A stretch of DNA of 64,000 nt, taken from assembly GCA_013314735.1 (NCBI GenBank), contig JABUFD010000001.1, positions 372,001 through 436,000 of the forward strand, in the 5' to 3' direction. The notes under the pieces were generated by a model, which was given only the letters and a program-made list of their open reading frames with translations, was not told the DNA's origin and did not search any database. This stretch comes from Anaerolineae bacterium. GTDB taxonomy: Bacteria > Chloroflexota > Anaerolineae > Anaerolineales > Anaerolineaceae. This document shows, one piece after another, positions 43,175 to 51,620 of this stretch. Every line of letters starts with the position of its first letter. Position 1 is the stretch's first letter. A program made the position numbers and the translations under genes.

Positions 43175-45265
43175 ATGACGAAAAGAAATGCAGTGCCGGT
43201 TGTCTTGATCATATTGTTGGTGATCTGTGTCTTGTTTTGCTGCATATCTGTCGCTTGTGGGGGTTTAATGGCTGCAGCCAATACGATTTTTTTGTCCGCC
43301 AATCTGACACCTCCCTTTTCCAATGCAACCACGGTTCCCTGGGAAGCACCGACACGGCTTCCACCGACCAAAACACAACCTGCTGGTGAGGTTGTACCAA
43401 CCACAACCCCGGAAGCTGTTCAACTCCCCCAACCCGAAGCAGAAGTACAGGCCGGTAATGGTTGGGAAACATTGCAAACGCTGGAAAATGCGATTGTGCC
43501 CGAAGCGGATCCGGAAGACATCGCCATGCGGTTTATGGGGATCGATAATATTCCAGCAACGTTGGATGAACCGCCCATTGCCTACCAAATCGGTGATACA
43601 AAAAATTTCTGGCTGATGGATATGGACACCAATACCAATTTCCAGGTCACAACCCGGCTGGCATACATCACACCGCACTCCTACTTCTGGATCGAAGATG
43701 GCGTCCGTTATGACGAGCGTGAGCTTAAAGACCTGGCGGAGACATTTGAGAACCAGATTTATCCCACCAACAGGGAATTCTTTGGCAGTGAATGGTCTCC
43801 CGGGATTGATAATGATGAACACATTTACCTGGTATATGCGCGCGGTTTGGGTTTCTCGATTGCTGGTTATTTTTCATCCGTCGATTCGGTTCATCCCATG
43901 GCGAATGAATTTTCAAATGGGCATGAAACTTTCATGTTTAATGCCGACACTGTTGGATTGAGTGAGCGATTTACCTATGGAGTGCTGGCACATGAGTTCC
44001 AGCATATGATCCACTGGTACCAGGATCAGAACGAAACCACCTGGTTGAATGAAGGGTTTTCCGAACTGGCTGCGTTGTTGAATGGATATTACGAGAGTGG
44101 GTTTGACAGCTTATATTTTTGGGATACCGACCTGCAATTGAACGATTGGCCCAATGACTCTTCTGCCACCACACCTCATTACGGTGCCAGTTTTCTGTTT
44201 GTGACTTACCTGTTGGACAGGATGGGTGACGATATTACCAAAGCCCTGGTGGCTGATGCTCAAAATGGACTGAAAAGCGTGGATGAAATTTTCCAGCAAT
44301 TCCAGGCGGTGGACCCTGTTACAGGATCACCGATCGGGGCGGATGATCTATTCCGGGACTGGAGCGTTACAAATTACCTGCAAGATGGAGATGTCGCTGA
44401 CGGACGCTACGTCTACACATCGCTGCCGTCTTTCCGCACGGCGTCCGTCACAGATACCATCTCCCAATGTGTACAGTCAGTAGATTCAACGGTGAAGCAA
44501 TACGGGGTGGACTACTACGAAATCGAATGCGATTCCGATGTTGTGCTGCATTTCCAGGGAGAACAGAATGCGAAATTGCTTCCGATGGATGCCTATTCCG
44601 GTCAATACGCCTTCTGGTCGAACAAAGGGGATGAATCTGATATGCGTCTCACACGTCAATTTGATCTCACGGCGATTTCGACTGGTGAACCAGTAGCGAT
44701 GAAGTACTGGTTGTGGTATGACTTGGAAACCGATTATGATTATGTTTATCTGATGATCTCAGAAGATGGTGAAGATTGGGACTTTGTCGAAACACCGCGC
44801 GGTACCGGGTATGACCCGGTTGGGAACAATTACGGTTGGGGTTATAACGATCGTACCGGCGGATGGGTTGAGGAAATTGTTGACCTTTCGGATTATGCCG
44901 GTAAAGAAATCTGGCTCCGTTTTGAGTATGTGACCGATGCGGCCGTGAACGGAGAAGGTTTGTTGCTGGACGATGTGTCGATTCCCGTGATCGGTTATTT
45001 TAGTGATTTCGAAACCGATGAAGGTGGATGGGAGGCGGAAGGCTTCGTACGCATTAATAATTCCCTTCCGCAAAAATACCTGGCAACAGTGATCCGTGAA
45101 AATAAAGATGGCCTGGTAACCGTGGAATCGATCGATCTCAACCAGGGGCAGGGGTTTGTGGTCAATCTCGATTTCTCCGGCACATTGCAACGCGCAACCC
45201 TGGTGTTGAGCGGCGCAACCCGTTACACCCGGATGGAGGCGGATTACCAGTTCTGGTTTGAATGA
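43175..45265 (+). CDS. Membrane-anchored HExxH metalloprotease, immune-inhibitor-A-like (paralogue 2)
   Basis: A 696-residue protein with the same order of parts as the preceding gene: a Cys-containing hydrophobic N-terminus (VLIILLVICVLFCCISVACGGLM), an additional Thr/Pro/Glu-rich stretch of about 50 residues, HEFQHMIHW with His-273, Glu-274 and His-277, NEGFSELA, and the jelly-roll C-terminus (MKYWLWYDLETDYDYVYLMISEDGEDW, WLRFEYVTDAAVNGEGLLLDDV). Long blocks are identical between the two, which points to tandem duplication followed by divergence. Both active sites are intact. A terminator follows 30 bases after the stop. Confidence 0.85.
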   Translation: MTKRNAVPVVLIILLVICVLFCCISVACGGLMAAANTIFLSANLTPPFSNATTVPWEAPTRLPPTKTQPAGEVVPTTTPEAVQLPQPEAEVQAGNGWETLQTLENAIVPEADPEDIAMRFMGIDNIPATLDEPPIAYQIGDTKNFWLMDMDTNTNFQVTTRLAYITPHSYFWIEDGVRYDERELKDLAETFENQIYPTNREFFGSEWSPGIDNDEHIYLVYARGLGFSIAGYFSSVDSVHPMANEFSNGHETFMFNADTVGLSERFTYGVLAHEFQHMIHWYQDQNETTWLNEGFSELAALLNGYYESGFDSLYFWDTDLQLNDWPNDSSATTPHYGASFLFVTYLLDRMGDDITKALVADAQNGLKSVDEIFQQFQAVDPVTGSPIGADDLFRDWSVTNYLQDGDVADGRYVYTSLPSFRTASVTDTISQCVQSVDSTVKQYGVDYYEIECDSDVVLHFQGEQNAKLLPMDAYSGQYAFWSNKGDESDMRLTRQFDLTAISTGEPVAMKYWLWYDLETDYDYVYLMISEDGEDWDFVETPRGTGYDPVGNNYGWGYNDRTGGWVEEIVDLSDYAGKEIWLRFEYVTDAAVNGEGLLLDDVSIPVIGYFSDFETDEGGWEAEGFVRINNSLPQKYLATVIRENKDGLVTVESIDLNQGQGFVVNLDFSGTLQRATLVLSGATRYTRMEADYQFWFE

Positions 45266-45295
45266 ACTCCTCACATCAATCCATAAAAGGTATTC

Positions 45296-45325
45296 CAAAC
45301 GCATCTTCTGATGGGGATGCGTTTG
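45296..45325 (+). terminator. Terminator after the tandem proteases
   Basis: CAAACGCATC (45296-45305) pairs with GATGCGTTTG (45316-45325) around a 10-base loop and is followed by a short T-rich stretch (TGTTT). It separates the protease operon from msrPQ. Confidence 0.75.
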
Positions 45326-45423
45326 TGTTTGGTTCGGCTATTGACAGCTGTGGTGACAGGTATTAATGCATAATTAAGAATTATGTACTATTATTATTAA
45401 TAATTAGTAGTTAAGGTTGAACC

Positions 45424-46428
45424 ATGAAAAAAATACCATCATCTTCCATAACCCCTGAGCATATTTATCGTTCACGCCGCAAATTCCTGAAATGGATGGG
45501 CATTGGGGCTGCAGGTGCAGCCCTGGCATCTTGTGCTGTGGACGAAAAACCGGCAGCTGTTACAGCGCCCTCTGGAGAAAATGAAACGCCTGTCAGTGAG
45601 GAGCTCGAGCCACAGGAGGCGCCTACTGAAACACCGTTGCCTTCCGCCAGCCAGATGACCGATGAACTTGGGCGCCAGCTAACACGCTACGAAGATATCA
45701 CCAACTACAATAACTATTACGAATTCAGTCTGAATAAAGGCGCTGTGGCACCCCTGGCAAGAGATTTCCCAACCCGCCCGTGGACAATCGAAGTGGATGG
45801 TTTGGTCAACACACCCACGATTTTTGATATGGAAGACATCTACCAGATGTTTGACGAGGAGGAACGCATTTATCGGTTGCGCTGTGTTGAGGCCTGGTCG
45901 ATGGTTGTTCCATGGCTTGGTTTTCCGCTGTGGAAACTGCTGGAAAAAGTGGAACCTACCTCTGACGCCAAGTATGTCTATTTCGAAACCAAGCTCGACG
46001 AGGAAAATATGCCCCTCGTGAATCGTGATATGTTTGTGTGGCCCTATACCGAAGGCTTGCGCCTGGACGAGGCAATGCATGATCTCACAATCCTCTCCAC
46101 TGGCTTGTACGGACAGCGCTTGCTGCCGCAGAATGGCGCCCCGTTGCGCCTTGTGGTTCCGTGGAAGTATGGGTTTAAGAGTATCAAATCGATTGTCAAG
46201 ATCAAATTGGTTGCTGACCAACCGCGCACCTTCTGGAACAATTACGCGCCGCAAGAATATGGTTTTTACGCTAATGTGAACCCGAAGGTAGACCATCCCC
46301 GGTGGTCACAGGCTACCGAAACCCTTGTTGGTGCAGGTATTGGTAGAGTGGAAACCCTGTTGTACAATGGGTATGAAGAAGAAGTCGCATCGATGTATGA
46401 AGGGATGGACTTAACGGTCTGGTATTAA
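45424..46428 (+). CDS. msrP: Methionine sulfoxide reductase, molybdopterin subunit MsrP
   Basis: Reduces methionine sulfoxide in exported proteins, using electrons from MsrQ. The 334-residue protein has a twin-arginine signal SRRKFLKW (Arg-18/19) with a hydrophobic stretch that ends in a lipobox-like LASC (Cys-37). A Thr/Pro/Glu linker of about 45 residues follows. The molybdopterin domain has FPTRPWTIEVDGLV, the Mo-ligand Cys-154 in YRLRCVEAWSMVVPW and the conserved GAPLRLVVPWKYGFKSIKSIVKI. Export folded by Tat is expected. The linker and lipobox suggest lipid anchoring instead of free periplasmic location. A TTGACA is seen at 45341-45346. It forms an operon with msrQ. Confidence 0.93.
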   Translation: MKKIPSSSITPEHIYRSRRKFLKWMGIGAAGAALASCAVDEKPAAVTAPSGENETPVSEELEPQEAPTETPLPSASQMTDELGRQLTRYEDITNYNNYYEFSLNKGAVAPLARDFPTRPWTIEVDGLVNTPTIFDMEDIYQMFDEEERIYRLRCVEAWSMVVPWLGFPLWKLLEKVEPTSDAKYVYFETKLDEENMPLVNRDMFVWPYTEGLRLDEAMHDLTILSTGLYGQRLLPQNGAPLRLVVPWKYGFKSIKSIVKIKLVADQPRTFWNNYAPQEYGFYANVNPKVDHPRWSQATETLVGAGIGRVETLLYNGYEEEVASMYEGMDLTVWY

Positions 46429-46441
46429 AACGAGGGAGCGT

Positions 46442-47041
46442 ATGGATAAGAAAAAATGGATCACGATTATCGCAGCTGTTGTTTCGGCATTCACCTTCCT
46501 GTGGGTGTTTTTTGACCTGATCACGGGGCGGTTGCAGGGGTTTGTGTATTTTGAAATCATGCACCGCTTTGGGCATACCGCGATCATCATGTTATTATTA
46601 TCATCCCTTTCGGTGCTGGCAAAAAACTACAGCCTGCCGGAAGGGTTTTTCCCACATCGTGTATTTGGGCTGTACGGCCTGCTGTATGCTGCCAGCCATT
46701 TTTTTGTATTTATGCTGAGCTTCGGCTTTGATCTCCAGTTGCTGATTACAGCATTTGTCAGCCAGCCATTTATTCTGTTGGGAGACCTTGCCCTGATCGT
46801 CTTGTTCGTCATGCAATTGACTTCCAGCGATAAATTCCGCAAGCAGCACCACAAAACATGGCGGCTGATTCATTATTTTTATTACCTCGGAATTGGGGCG
46901 ATCATAACCCACATTTTCCTGGTATCAAAAGTGATCAAACCCGTTTTCTGGGTTTACCTGGCAGGTTTTGTCCTGATGGGGTTGTTGCATGCCAAATTTG
47001 TGCGGGACTGGATCAAGCCCAAGAAAAAAAGTGCCAGCTAA
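46442..47041 (+). CDS. msrQ: Haem membrane subunit MsrQ
   Basis: A 199-residue ferric-reductase-like transmembrane protein with six helices. Conserved His residues expected to bind haem b occur in MHRFGHTAIIMLL, YAASHFFVFML and RLIHYFYYLGIGAIITHIFLV. It passes electrons from the cytoplasmic quinol/flavin pool to MsrP. GAGGGAG lies just before the ATG, 13 bases after msrP. The start of the next convergent gene is separated by a strong hairpin. Confidence 0.92.
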   Translation: MDKKKWITIIAAVVSAFTFLWVFFDLITGRLQGFVYFEIMHRFGHTAIIMLLLSSLSVLAKNYSLPEGFFPHRVFGLYGLLYAASHFFVFMLSFGFDLQLLITAFVSQPFILLGDLALIVLFVMQLTSSDKFRKQHHKTWRLIHYFYYLGIGAIITHIFLVSKVIKPVFWVYLAGFVLMGLLHAKFVRDWIKPKKKSAS

Positions 47042-47074
47042 AACAAGTCAGCGTTTCATTTTTAAACCAACAAC

Positions 47075-47106
47075 ATCAACGGGCTGTTACACTGCAGCCC
47101 GTTGAT
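47075..47106. terminator. Hairpin terminator between msrQ and a convergent YtxH-like gene
   Basis: A perfect 12-bp stem ATCAACGGGCTG (47075-47086) with CAGCCCGTTGAT (47095-47106) over an 8-base loop. The plus side is followed by TGATTT, so the T-run is short. Confidence 0.75.
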
Positions 47107-47121
47107 TGATTTAAGCTTGAT

Positions 47122-47358
47122 TTACTCTACACTATCGAGTTTGATATTCTTCCCTTGCCGCAGGTTTTCCAGTTCCTCGAGCAGTTCTTTCTGCCGCATT
47201 TCGCTGGCACTTTTTACATCCTGCATCAACTGGTTCGATTCCTGCTTGATCTTTTCTCTCAGATCTTTCCCTGAAAGGGGGGTGAACAATAAAACGGTAA
47301 CACCTGTGAGCCAGGCGCCAACGAGCAATCCTGTTAAAAATGACCACACTTTTTTCAT
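47122..47358 (-). CDS. YtxH-like small membrane protein
   Basis: A 78-residue protein with one transmembrane helix (FLTGLLVGAWLTGVTVLLFTP), the PLSGKDLREKI continuation that parallels PQSGEETRKLI of the longer YtxH protein at 6833-7180, and a C-terminal coiled-coil helix rich in Glu/Lys/Gln. AGGAG precedes the ATG. It is probably a membrane-associated structural or stress protein, and its function is unknown. Confidence 0.75.
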   Translation of the reverse strand: MKKVWSFLTGLLVGAWLTGVTVLLFTPLSGKDLREKIKQESNQLMQDVKSASEMRQKELLEELENLRQGKNIKLDSVE

Positions 47359-47426
47359 TCCAGTTTCTCCTTTTCACTCACTCGGGTGATGCGTAGTGTT
47401 TCGTCTGTACTACTTCCACTCCCATT

Positions 47427-48434
47427 TTACCCGATGCCTTCCAATTTTTCCACCTGCATCCATTTCAAGTGCCGAAACAGCCAGGGAGCCCCACCGCTGA
47501 TCCAGGCCCCCAACATGCCATAGCGGATGAACCGCATCAGCAGCGCGATCAAACTTTCACCCTCGGGGGTTACATATTTCATGCCCAGATAAATCACCGC
47601 CAGGCCTGCCACCCCTGCCAGGTACCGAAGCGTTTTTTGGCGGACCGTTCCACCGGCATCCGGTATGCCCTGGTATTTCTCCATGAACCATGTCAGACCA
47701 AGCAAGGTGCCAAAGGTTGTTCCCGCTACAGTAAAGGCCCCTTCGACACTCATCGGGTTGATCTGTGTGTCGGGAGCTGCATTGATCGAGTTGACAATCC
47801 ATGCTTCGGGCAAAGACCATGCACGGGAAATCAGCACCAGCAACAGTGGTAGGAAGATCATTGCCGCGGAAATGATCATGGTCAGGTTGATCCGATTGGA
47901 TGAATTGCCAGTGACGAATTTCTTTGCAATCGGCTTCTCATATTTCAAAGCAACCACCACAAGCAGCGCGCCGGTGAGCCAGCCCAGTAAAACATCGTGC
48001 AAATAATGGACTCCCAGATGAATGCGAGACAGGCCGATGAGAAAGATGGTGAGGTAGCAAATCAGGCGAACCCATTTTTTTGTGCGCGTATGGCCAAACA
48101 ATCCCCACAAACCGGCAGCGTTCTGTGAATGGCCAGATGGCATTCCAAAAGATGTCTCTACGCGCAGTGCCAGAACATCAGGATTCACCCAATACGGACG
48201 CGGTGTGCGAAAACTCAATTTGAGGATCATATTGGTGGTGTTGGAGATCATCAGCATCATTCCCAACCGCAGCCCATCGCGGTAGCTGATGCTCCAAAAG
48301 AAAAGCGGTAGGAAGAGCATATAGAAATACTCATCACCGAGGTAGGAGATCAACTGCATCAGCGGGGTGAGGAAAGCAAAGTGCTCTTGAAAAAAAATGT
48401 TGATGACACTCTCAAGTTGCCAGATTCCCTGCAT
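47427..48434 (-). CDS. PAP2-superfamily phosphatase (lipid phosphatase-like)
   Basis: A 335-residue membrane protein with eight or nine helices and a complete PAP2 triad of motifs: KLSFRTPRPYW (C1), MPSGHSQNA (C2, catalytic His) and SRIHLGVHYLHDVLLGW (C3, nucleophile His and Asp). It probably dephosphorylates undecaprenyl pyrophosphate, phosphatidic acid or a related lipid on the outer membrane face. The C-terminal half has additional helices not seen in minimal PAP2 proteins. AGGAG lies 9 bases before ATG 48434, which fixes the start even though the frame is open to 48515. Confidence 0.9.
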   Translation of the reverse strand: MQGIWQLESVINIFFQEHFAFLTPLMQLISYLGDEYFYMLFLPLFFWSISYRDGLRLGMMLMISNTTNMILKLSFRTPRPYWVNPDVLALRVETSFGMPSGHSQNAAGLWGLFGHTRTKKWVRLICYLTIFLIGLSRIHLGVHYLHDVLLGWLTGALLVVVALKYEKPIAKKFVTGNSSNRINLTMIISAAMIFLPLLLVLISRAWSLPEAWIVNSINAAPDTQINPMSVEGAFTVAGTTFGTLLGLTWFMEKYQGIPDAGGTVRQKTLRYLAGVAGLAVIYLGMKYVTPEGESLIALLMRFIRYGMLGAWISGGAPWLFRHLKWMQVEKLEGIG

Positions 48435-48562
48435 TGCTCGGTCTCCTTGTCGCAAAGCTATTGATCCATTGGTAGGCAAGCATCCAGTGAACGTGGATTG
48501 TGGACGTTGCCCCATCTACTTTTTTATTGTACACTTAATCCGCAGGACGAGGTAGCCGAGTA

Positions 48563-50308
48563 ATGAGTGTTCCATCTTCAGAGTCATCCACTTTCACAAA
48601 CCTGGCATCACAAATTTTACGTGCGTCAGCGCAAATTCACAGCATTGGCCAGTGCCTTGAAGAGATGCCTTATACAACTGAAATCGGGAAAGCAAGAGAA
48701 TTACTGGCTGCCCTTGGCGTGGAATATCGGCGAATGAAAGATTCCATCCAATCGCTCGAAGAAGAGCGGCACAGTTTTCATACCCTGGTCAGTACCGGTA
48801 GGATCATAAATTCCACATTAGACCCCGATGAAGTTTTGTTGGTGGCGATGGATCAGATCATTCAACTTACCTCCGCTGAACGCGGGTTTCTGATGCTGCG
48901 GGATTCATCAGGCGGTTTGCAAATCGAAGTTGCCCGCAATTGGGAACAAGAAACTCTTGACAATGAAGAGGTTCGGATCAGCAAGACAGTCATAGATCGG
49001 GTAATTAACACCGGTGAACCCGTAATTACTACGAATGCACAGGAAGATCCGCGTTTTCTAGGGCAGGACAGCATTGTTGCGTATTCATTGCGCTCCATTT
49101 TGTGTGTTCCATTGACGCTAAAGCAGGAAAAAATTGGGGTGGTCTACGTGGACAGCCGCCTGCGAAGCGGTCTGTTCACAAACACCGACCTGAACGCACT
49201 GCAGGCCTTTGCCAACCAGACTGCGGTGGCGATCGAAAACGCACGCCTTTTCGTCAGCCTGCGGCATACCCTGGCGGAAGTGACGGAATTGAAGAATCTG
49301 ATGGATGGCGTTTTCCATTCAATGGCGAGTGGATTGATTATGATCAATCAGGCAAACCAGGTTGTGCTTTGCAATCCTGCAGCAGGAGATATTTTGCGTA
49401 CAAACGCAGACTTGCTGGTTGGTGCACCGATCCATGCCGTGTGTCCGGGTTTTGCGCAGGGGATTTCTGGACATATTCAGACCGTACTGACATCAGAAAT
49501 GGCCCTGACCGGTCTGGAAATCAGCGGTAACCTGGCTGGAAATGAACGTCAGGACTTGCGGTTGTCTATCGCGCCACTAAAGGACAGTGAGGGGACAGTA
49601 CAGGGTGCCGCGGTGGTGTTCGAAGATGAGACAGAACAACGCCGTCTGAAGGCCCAACGGCGATTGTTTGAGCGGATGGTTTCACCTGCGGTAATCAGCC
49701 AGTTGAACCCTGACCGCCTGCAGTTAGCCGGCCGCCGTGGAGTGATCACCACCTTGTTCGCCGATATCCGCGGCTTCACCAGTTTCAGTGAGACTGTTTC
49801 ACCCGAAATTGTTTTTTCGCTGCTCAACCAGCATTGGGATTACGCGGTGGAGGCTATTCTGCGGGAAGGAGGCACCATTGATAAGTATCTTGGTGATGCG
49901 GTGATGGCCTGGTTTAATGCCCCTGTCCCGCTTCAGGATCATCCTTACCATGCGGTTCGGGCGGCATTGGCGATTCAAATGCGGGTCGCCAGGCTGCATC
50001 AAACGTTGTCGCCGGAGAATCACTTCCATTTTGGCATTGGCTTGCATATGGGGGAGGCTGTTTTGGGTCTGGTCGGTACCGAACAGCGGATGGAATACAC
50101 TGCCATTGGTGACAGTGTGAATACTGCCAAGCGTGTGCAGGAATATGCCGCGCCAGGTCAGGTATTGATTACAGACCAAGTGTATGATGTGGTTCATGAC
50201 CGGGTGGCGGCAAACCATGTCGCATCCATCAAGGTGAAGGGTAAGCGCAACGAGATCCAGGTTTACGAAGTCAAGGGCTTGCGAAGTCAACATTCGCCTC
50301 ACACCTAA
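48563..50308 (+). CDS. GAF-PAS-adenylate/guanylate cyclase (class III)
   Basis: A 581-residue soluble signalling protein: a short N-terminal helix, a GAF domain (about 75-230; ILCVPLTLKQEKIGVVYVDSRL, FANQTAVAIENARLF), a PAS domain (about 250-370) and a class III cyclase domain (about 390-570). The cyclase has the metal-binding FADIRGF and second Asp in IDKYLGDAVMAWF, the Lys in IDKY expected to recognise adenine, Thr at the partner position (EYTAIGD), and the transition-state Asn/Arg in GDSVNTAKRV. These agree with class IIIb adenylate cyclases. No transmembrane region is present. The stop codon overlaps that of the convergent PfkB-like gene. Confidence 0.93.
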   Translation: MSVPSSESSTFTNLASQILRASAQIHSIGQCLEEMPYTTEIGKARELLAALGVEYRRMKDSIQSLEEERHSFHTLVSTGRIINSTLDPDEVLLVAMDQIIQLTSAERGFLMLRDSSGGLQIEVARNWEQETLDNEEVRISKTVIDRVINTGEPVITTNAQEDPRFLGQDSIVAYSLRSILCVPLTLKQEKIGVVYVDSRLRSGLFTNTDLNALQAFANQTAVAIENARLFVSLRHTLAEVTELKNLMDGVFHSMASGLIMINQANQVVLCNPAAGDILRTNADLLVGAPIHAVCPGFAQGISGHIQTVLTSEMALTGLEISGNLAGNERQDLRLSIAPLKDSEGTVQGAAVVFEDETEQRRLKAQRRLFERMVSPAVISQLNPDRLQLAGRRGVITTLFADIRGFTSFSETVSPEIVFSLLNQHWDYAVEAILREGGTIDKYLGDAVMAWFNAPVPLQDHPYHAVRAALAIQMRVARLHQTLSPENHFHFGIGLHMGEAVLGLVGTEQRMEYTAIGDSVNTAKRVQEYAAPGQVLITDQVYDVVHDRVAANHVASIKVKGKRNEIQVYEVKGLRSQHSPHT

Positions 50309-51336
50309 CACTGTTTTACGAGAGAGCTGACAAGGCGGAGTCGCTCGGGCAATAATTCCCGCAATGCAGTTAAGGCAGAAAATCCACCGAGGGCCTCCAT
50401 GGCGGTTGAGGATGACACCTCACCATAGCAATAAGCTTCGAGGGGATCGTATGCATTTCGCCTGCCGGCTGCATAACCGCCGCAAAAGGCAAACTGACTG
50501 CCAACCGGGTTGACCCTGCGCGTGAATGGATAGGCGGGGATGCAAAATTTCTTACGGGTTTCCTTGCAATACAAATAACCGCCTGAGAACTGGTTGTAGA
50601 TGACCACGGATTCCTTGCAGTACTCAGATATGGCCTCAATCATTTCCCATGTTTTCATTTTTTGAATCGCATACATTGCGTTAAGATCGTCAAGGGTGAG
50701 AAAAAGAGTACGCACATTTGCGCAGATTTTACTGAACTCTTTCACCTTCAATGGCTGCATCCAGGAGGATGCAGGAAAAAATCCGATAAACGGAAAGTGT
50801 GATGAATTCATTTCAGCCAGGAGCGCTTCCTGCTCTGCACCAGGCATTGGCAGCAGAAGGAAATTGGACGCATCGCTGTGGTGGGAATGGATCCCACTGA
50901 TATGGAAGGTGGCTGCAGGGTTGCTGTTGGTATCCTGGTCAGACAGGTACCGATTCTTTTGCCATTCCAACAGCGATCCGGGCATGGTCAGGTTTCGTCG
51001 GGAAAATTCGTGGATGGGATTCAAGCCGCATGTCCCCGACCAATCCGAAAAGGCCTGAAACTGGATCATGGAATACTCGTCTTCCGCGATCTGGATTCCG
51101 CTGGGGTCAATCCCAAGTTCGGCAAACTGTTCAAGCCACCGGGTTGGATAATCTGAACTGACGCGGCTGAGAATACTGATCTGGTTATCCCACAGCGCCA
51201 GCCCCGCGCAGGCGTACAGGGCAGATCCACCTGGCAGATCATATCGGCATGACCCATCCGGCAGAATAAGATAGTCGCGGGTCAATTGACCAGCGACTAC
51301 ATAACGGCACAAAGGATGTGTAAAAAATTGCCCCAT
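50305..51336 (-). CDS. PfkB/ribokinase-like protein, catalytic Asp apparently lost
   Basis: A 343-residue protein with ribokinase-fold traits: an N-terminal PGGSALYACAGLALWD (family GG motif) and the C-terminal half with RRVNPVGSQFAFCGGYAAG. In active PfkB kinases the second motif reads N-P-x-G-A-G-D-x-F-x-G-G, where Asp is the catalytic base. Here positions 279-282 are G-S-Q-F, so the Asp and the oxyanion Gly are replaced. The rest of the fold appears full length. It is either a non-catalytic binding or regulatory homologue, or a protein with changed chemistry. It shares a CTAA stop overlap with the cyclase gene. Confidence 0.65.
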   Translation of the reverse strand: MGQFFTHPLCRYVVAGQLTRDYLILPDGSCRYDLPGGSALYACAGLALWDNQISILSRVSSDYPTRWLEQFAELGIDPSGIQIAEDEYSMIQFQAFSDWSGTCGLNPIHEFSRRNLTMPGSLLEWQKNRYLSDQDTNSNPAATFHISGIHSHHSDASNFLLLPMPGAEQEALLAEMNSSHFPFIGFFPASSWMQPLKVKEFSKICANVRTLFLTLDDLNAMYAIQKMKTWEMIEAISEYCKESVVIYNQFSGGYLYCKETRKKFCIPAYPFTRRVNPVGSQFAFCGGYAAGRRNAYDPLEAYCYGEVSSSTAMEALGGFSALTALRELLPERLRLVSSLVKQC

Positions 51337-51362
51337 TAAAAAGGTTCAGAAATGGAGGCGGG

Positions 51363-51602
51363 TCAGCGGGTCAGGAGTCGCAATACCCCCAGTATACCCA
51401 GGCCCAGCTGTACACCGGTTGCAGCATCCAGTTTGTCATCGTCTTGATCCTGATGGTTGTTGACGAAAATGAAAGCGCCAATCAGGCCGGCAACAGCGCC
51501 GATCACTCCACCAATGATGAAGGCTTTGGTGACCCATGCCTGCCTGGTGGGAAGGCTCAATTCGGCATCAGCGTTAGGCTGGAGTTGATTTTCGTTTTCC
51601 AT
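51363..51602 (-). CDS. Small membrane protein of unknown function
   Basis: A 79-residue protein with a polar N-terminus, one transmembrane helix (AFIIGGVIGAVAGLIGAFIFV), an acidic stretch HQDQDDDKLD, and a second hydrophobic stretch (VQLGLGILGVLRLL). There is no recognisable domain. GGAG lies upstream of the ATG. It follows the next gene by 18 bases on the same strand, so the two are probably co-transcribed. Confidence 0.6.
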   Translation of the reverse strand: MENENQLQPNADAELSLPTRQAWVTKAFIIGGVIGAVAGLIGAFIFVNNHQDQDDDKLDAATGVQLGLGILGVLRLLTR

Positions 51603-51620
51603 ACGGTTTCTCCTTTTGAT

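Noticed and set aside
42541-43404. A 287-residue minus-strand frame spanning the junction of the two metalloprotease genes
   Set aside because: It covers the conserved jelly-roll C-terminus of one protease and the anchor of the next. No start signal or domain is seen.
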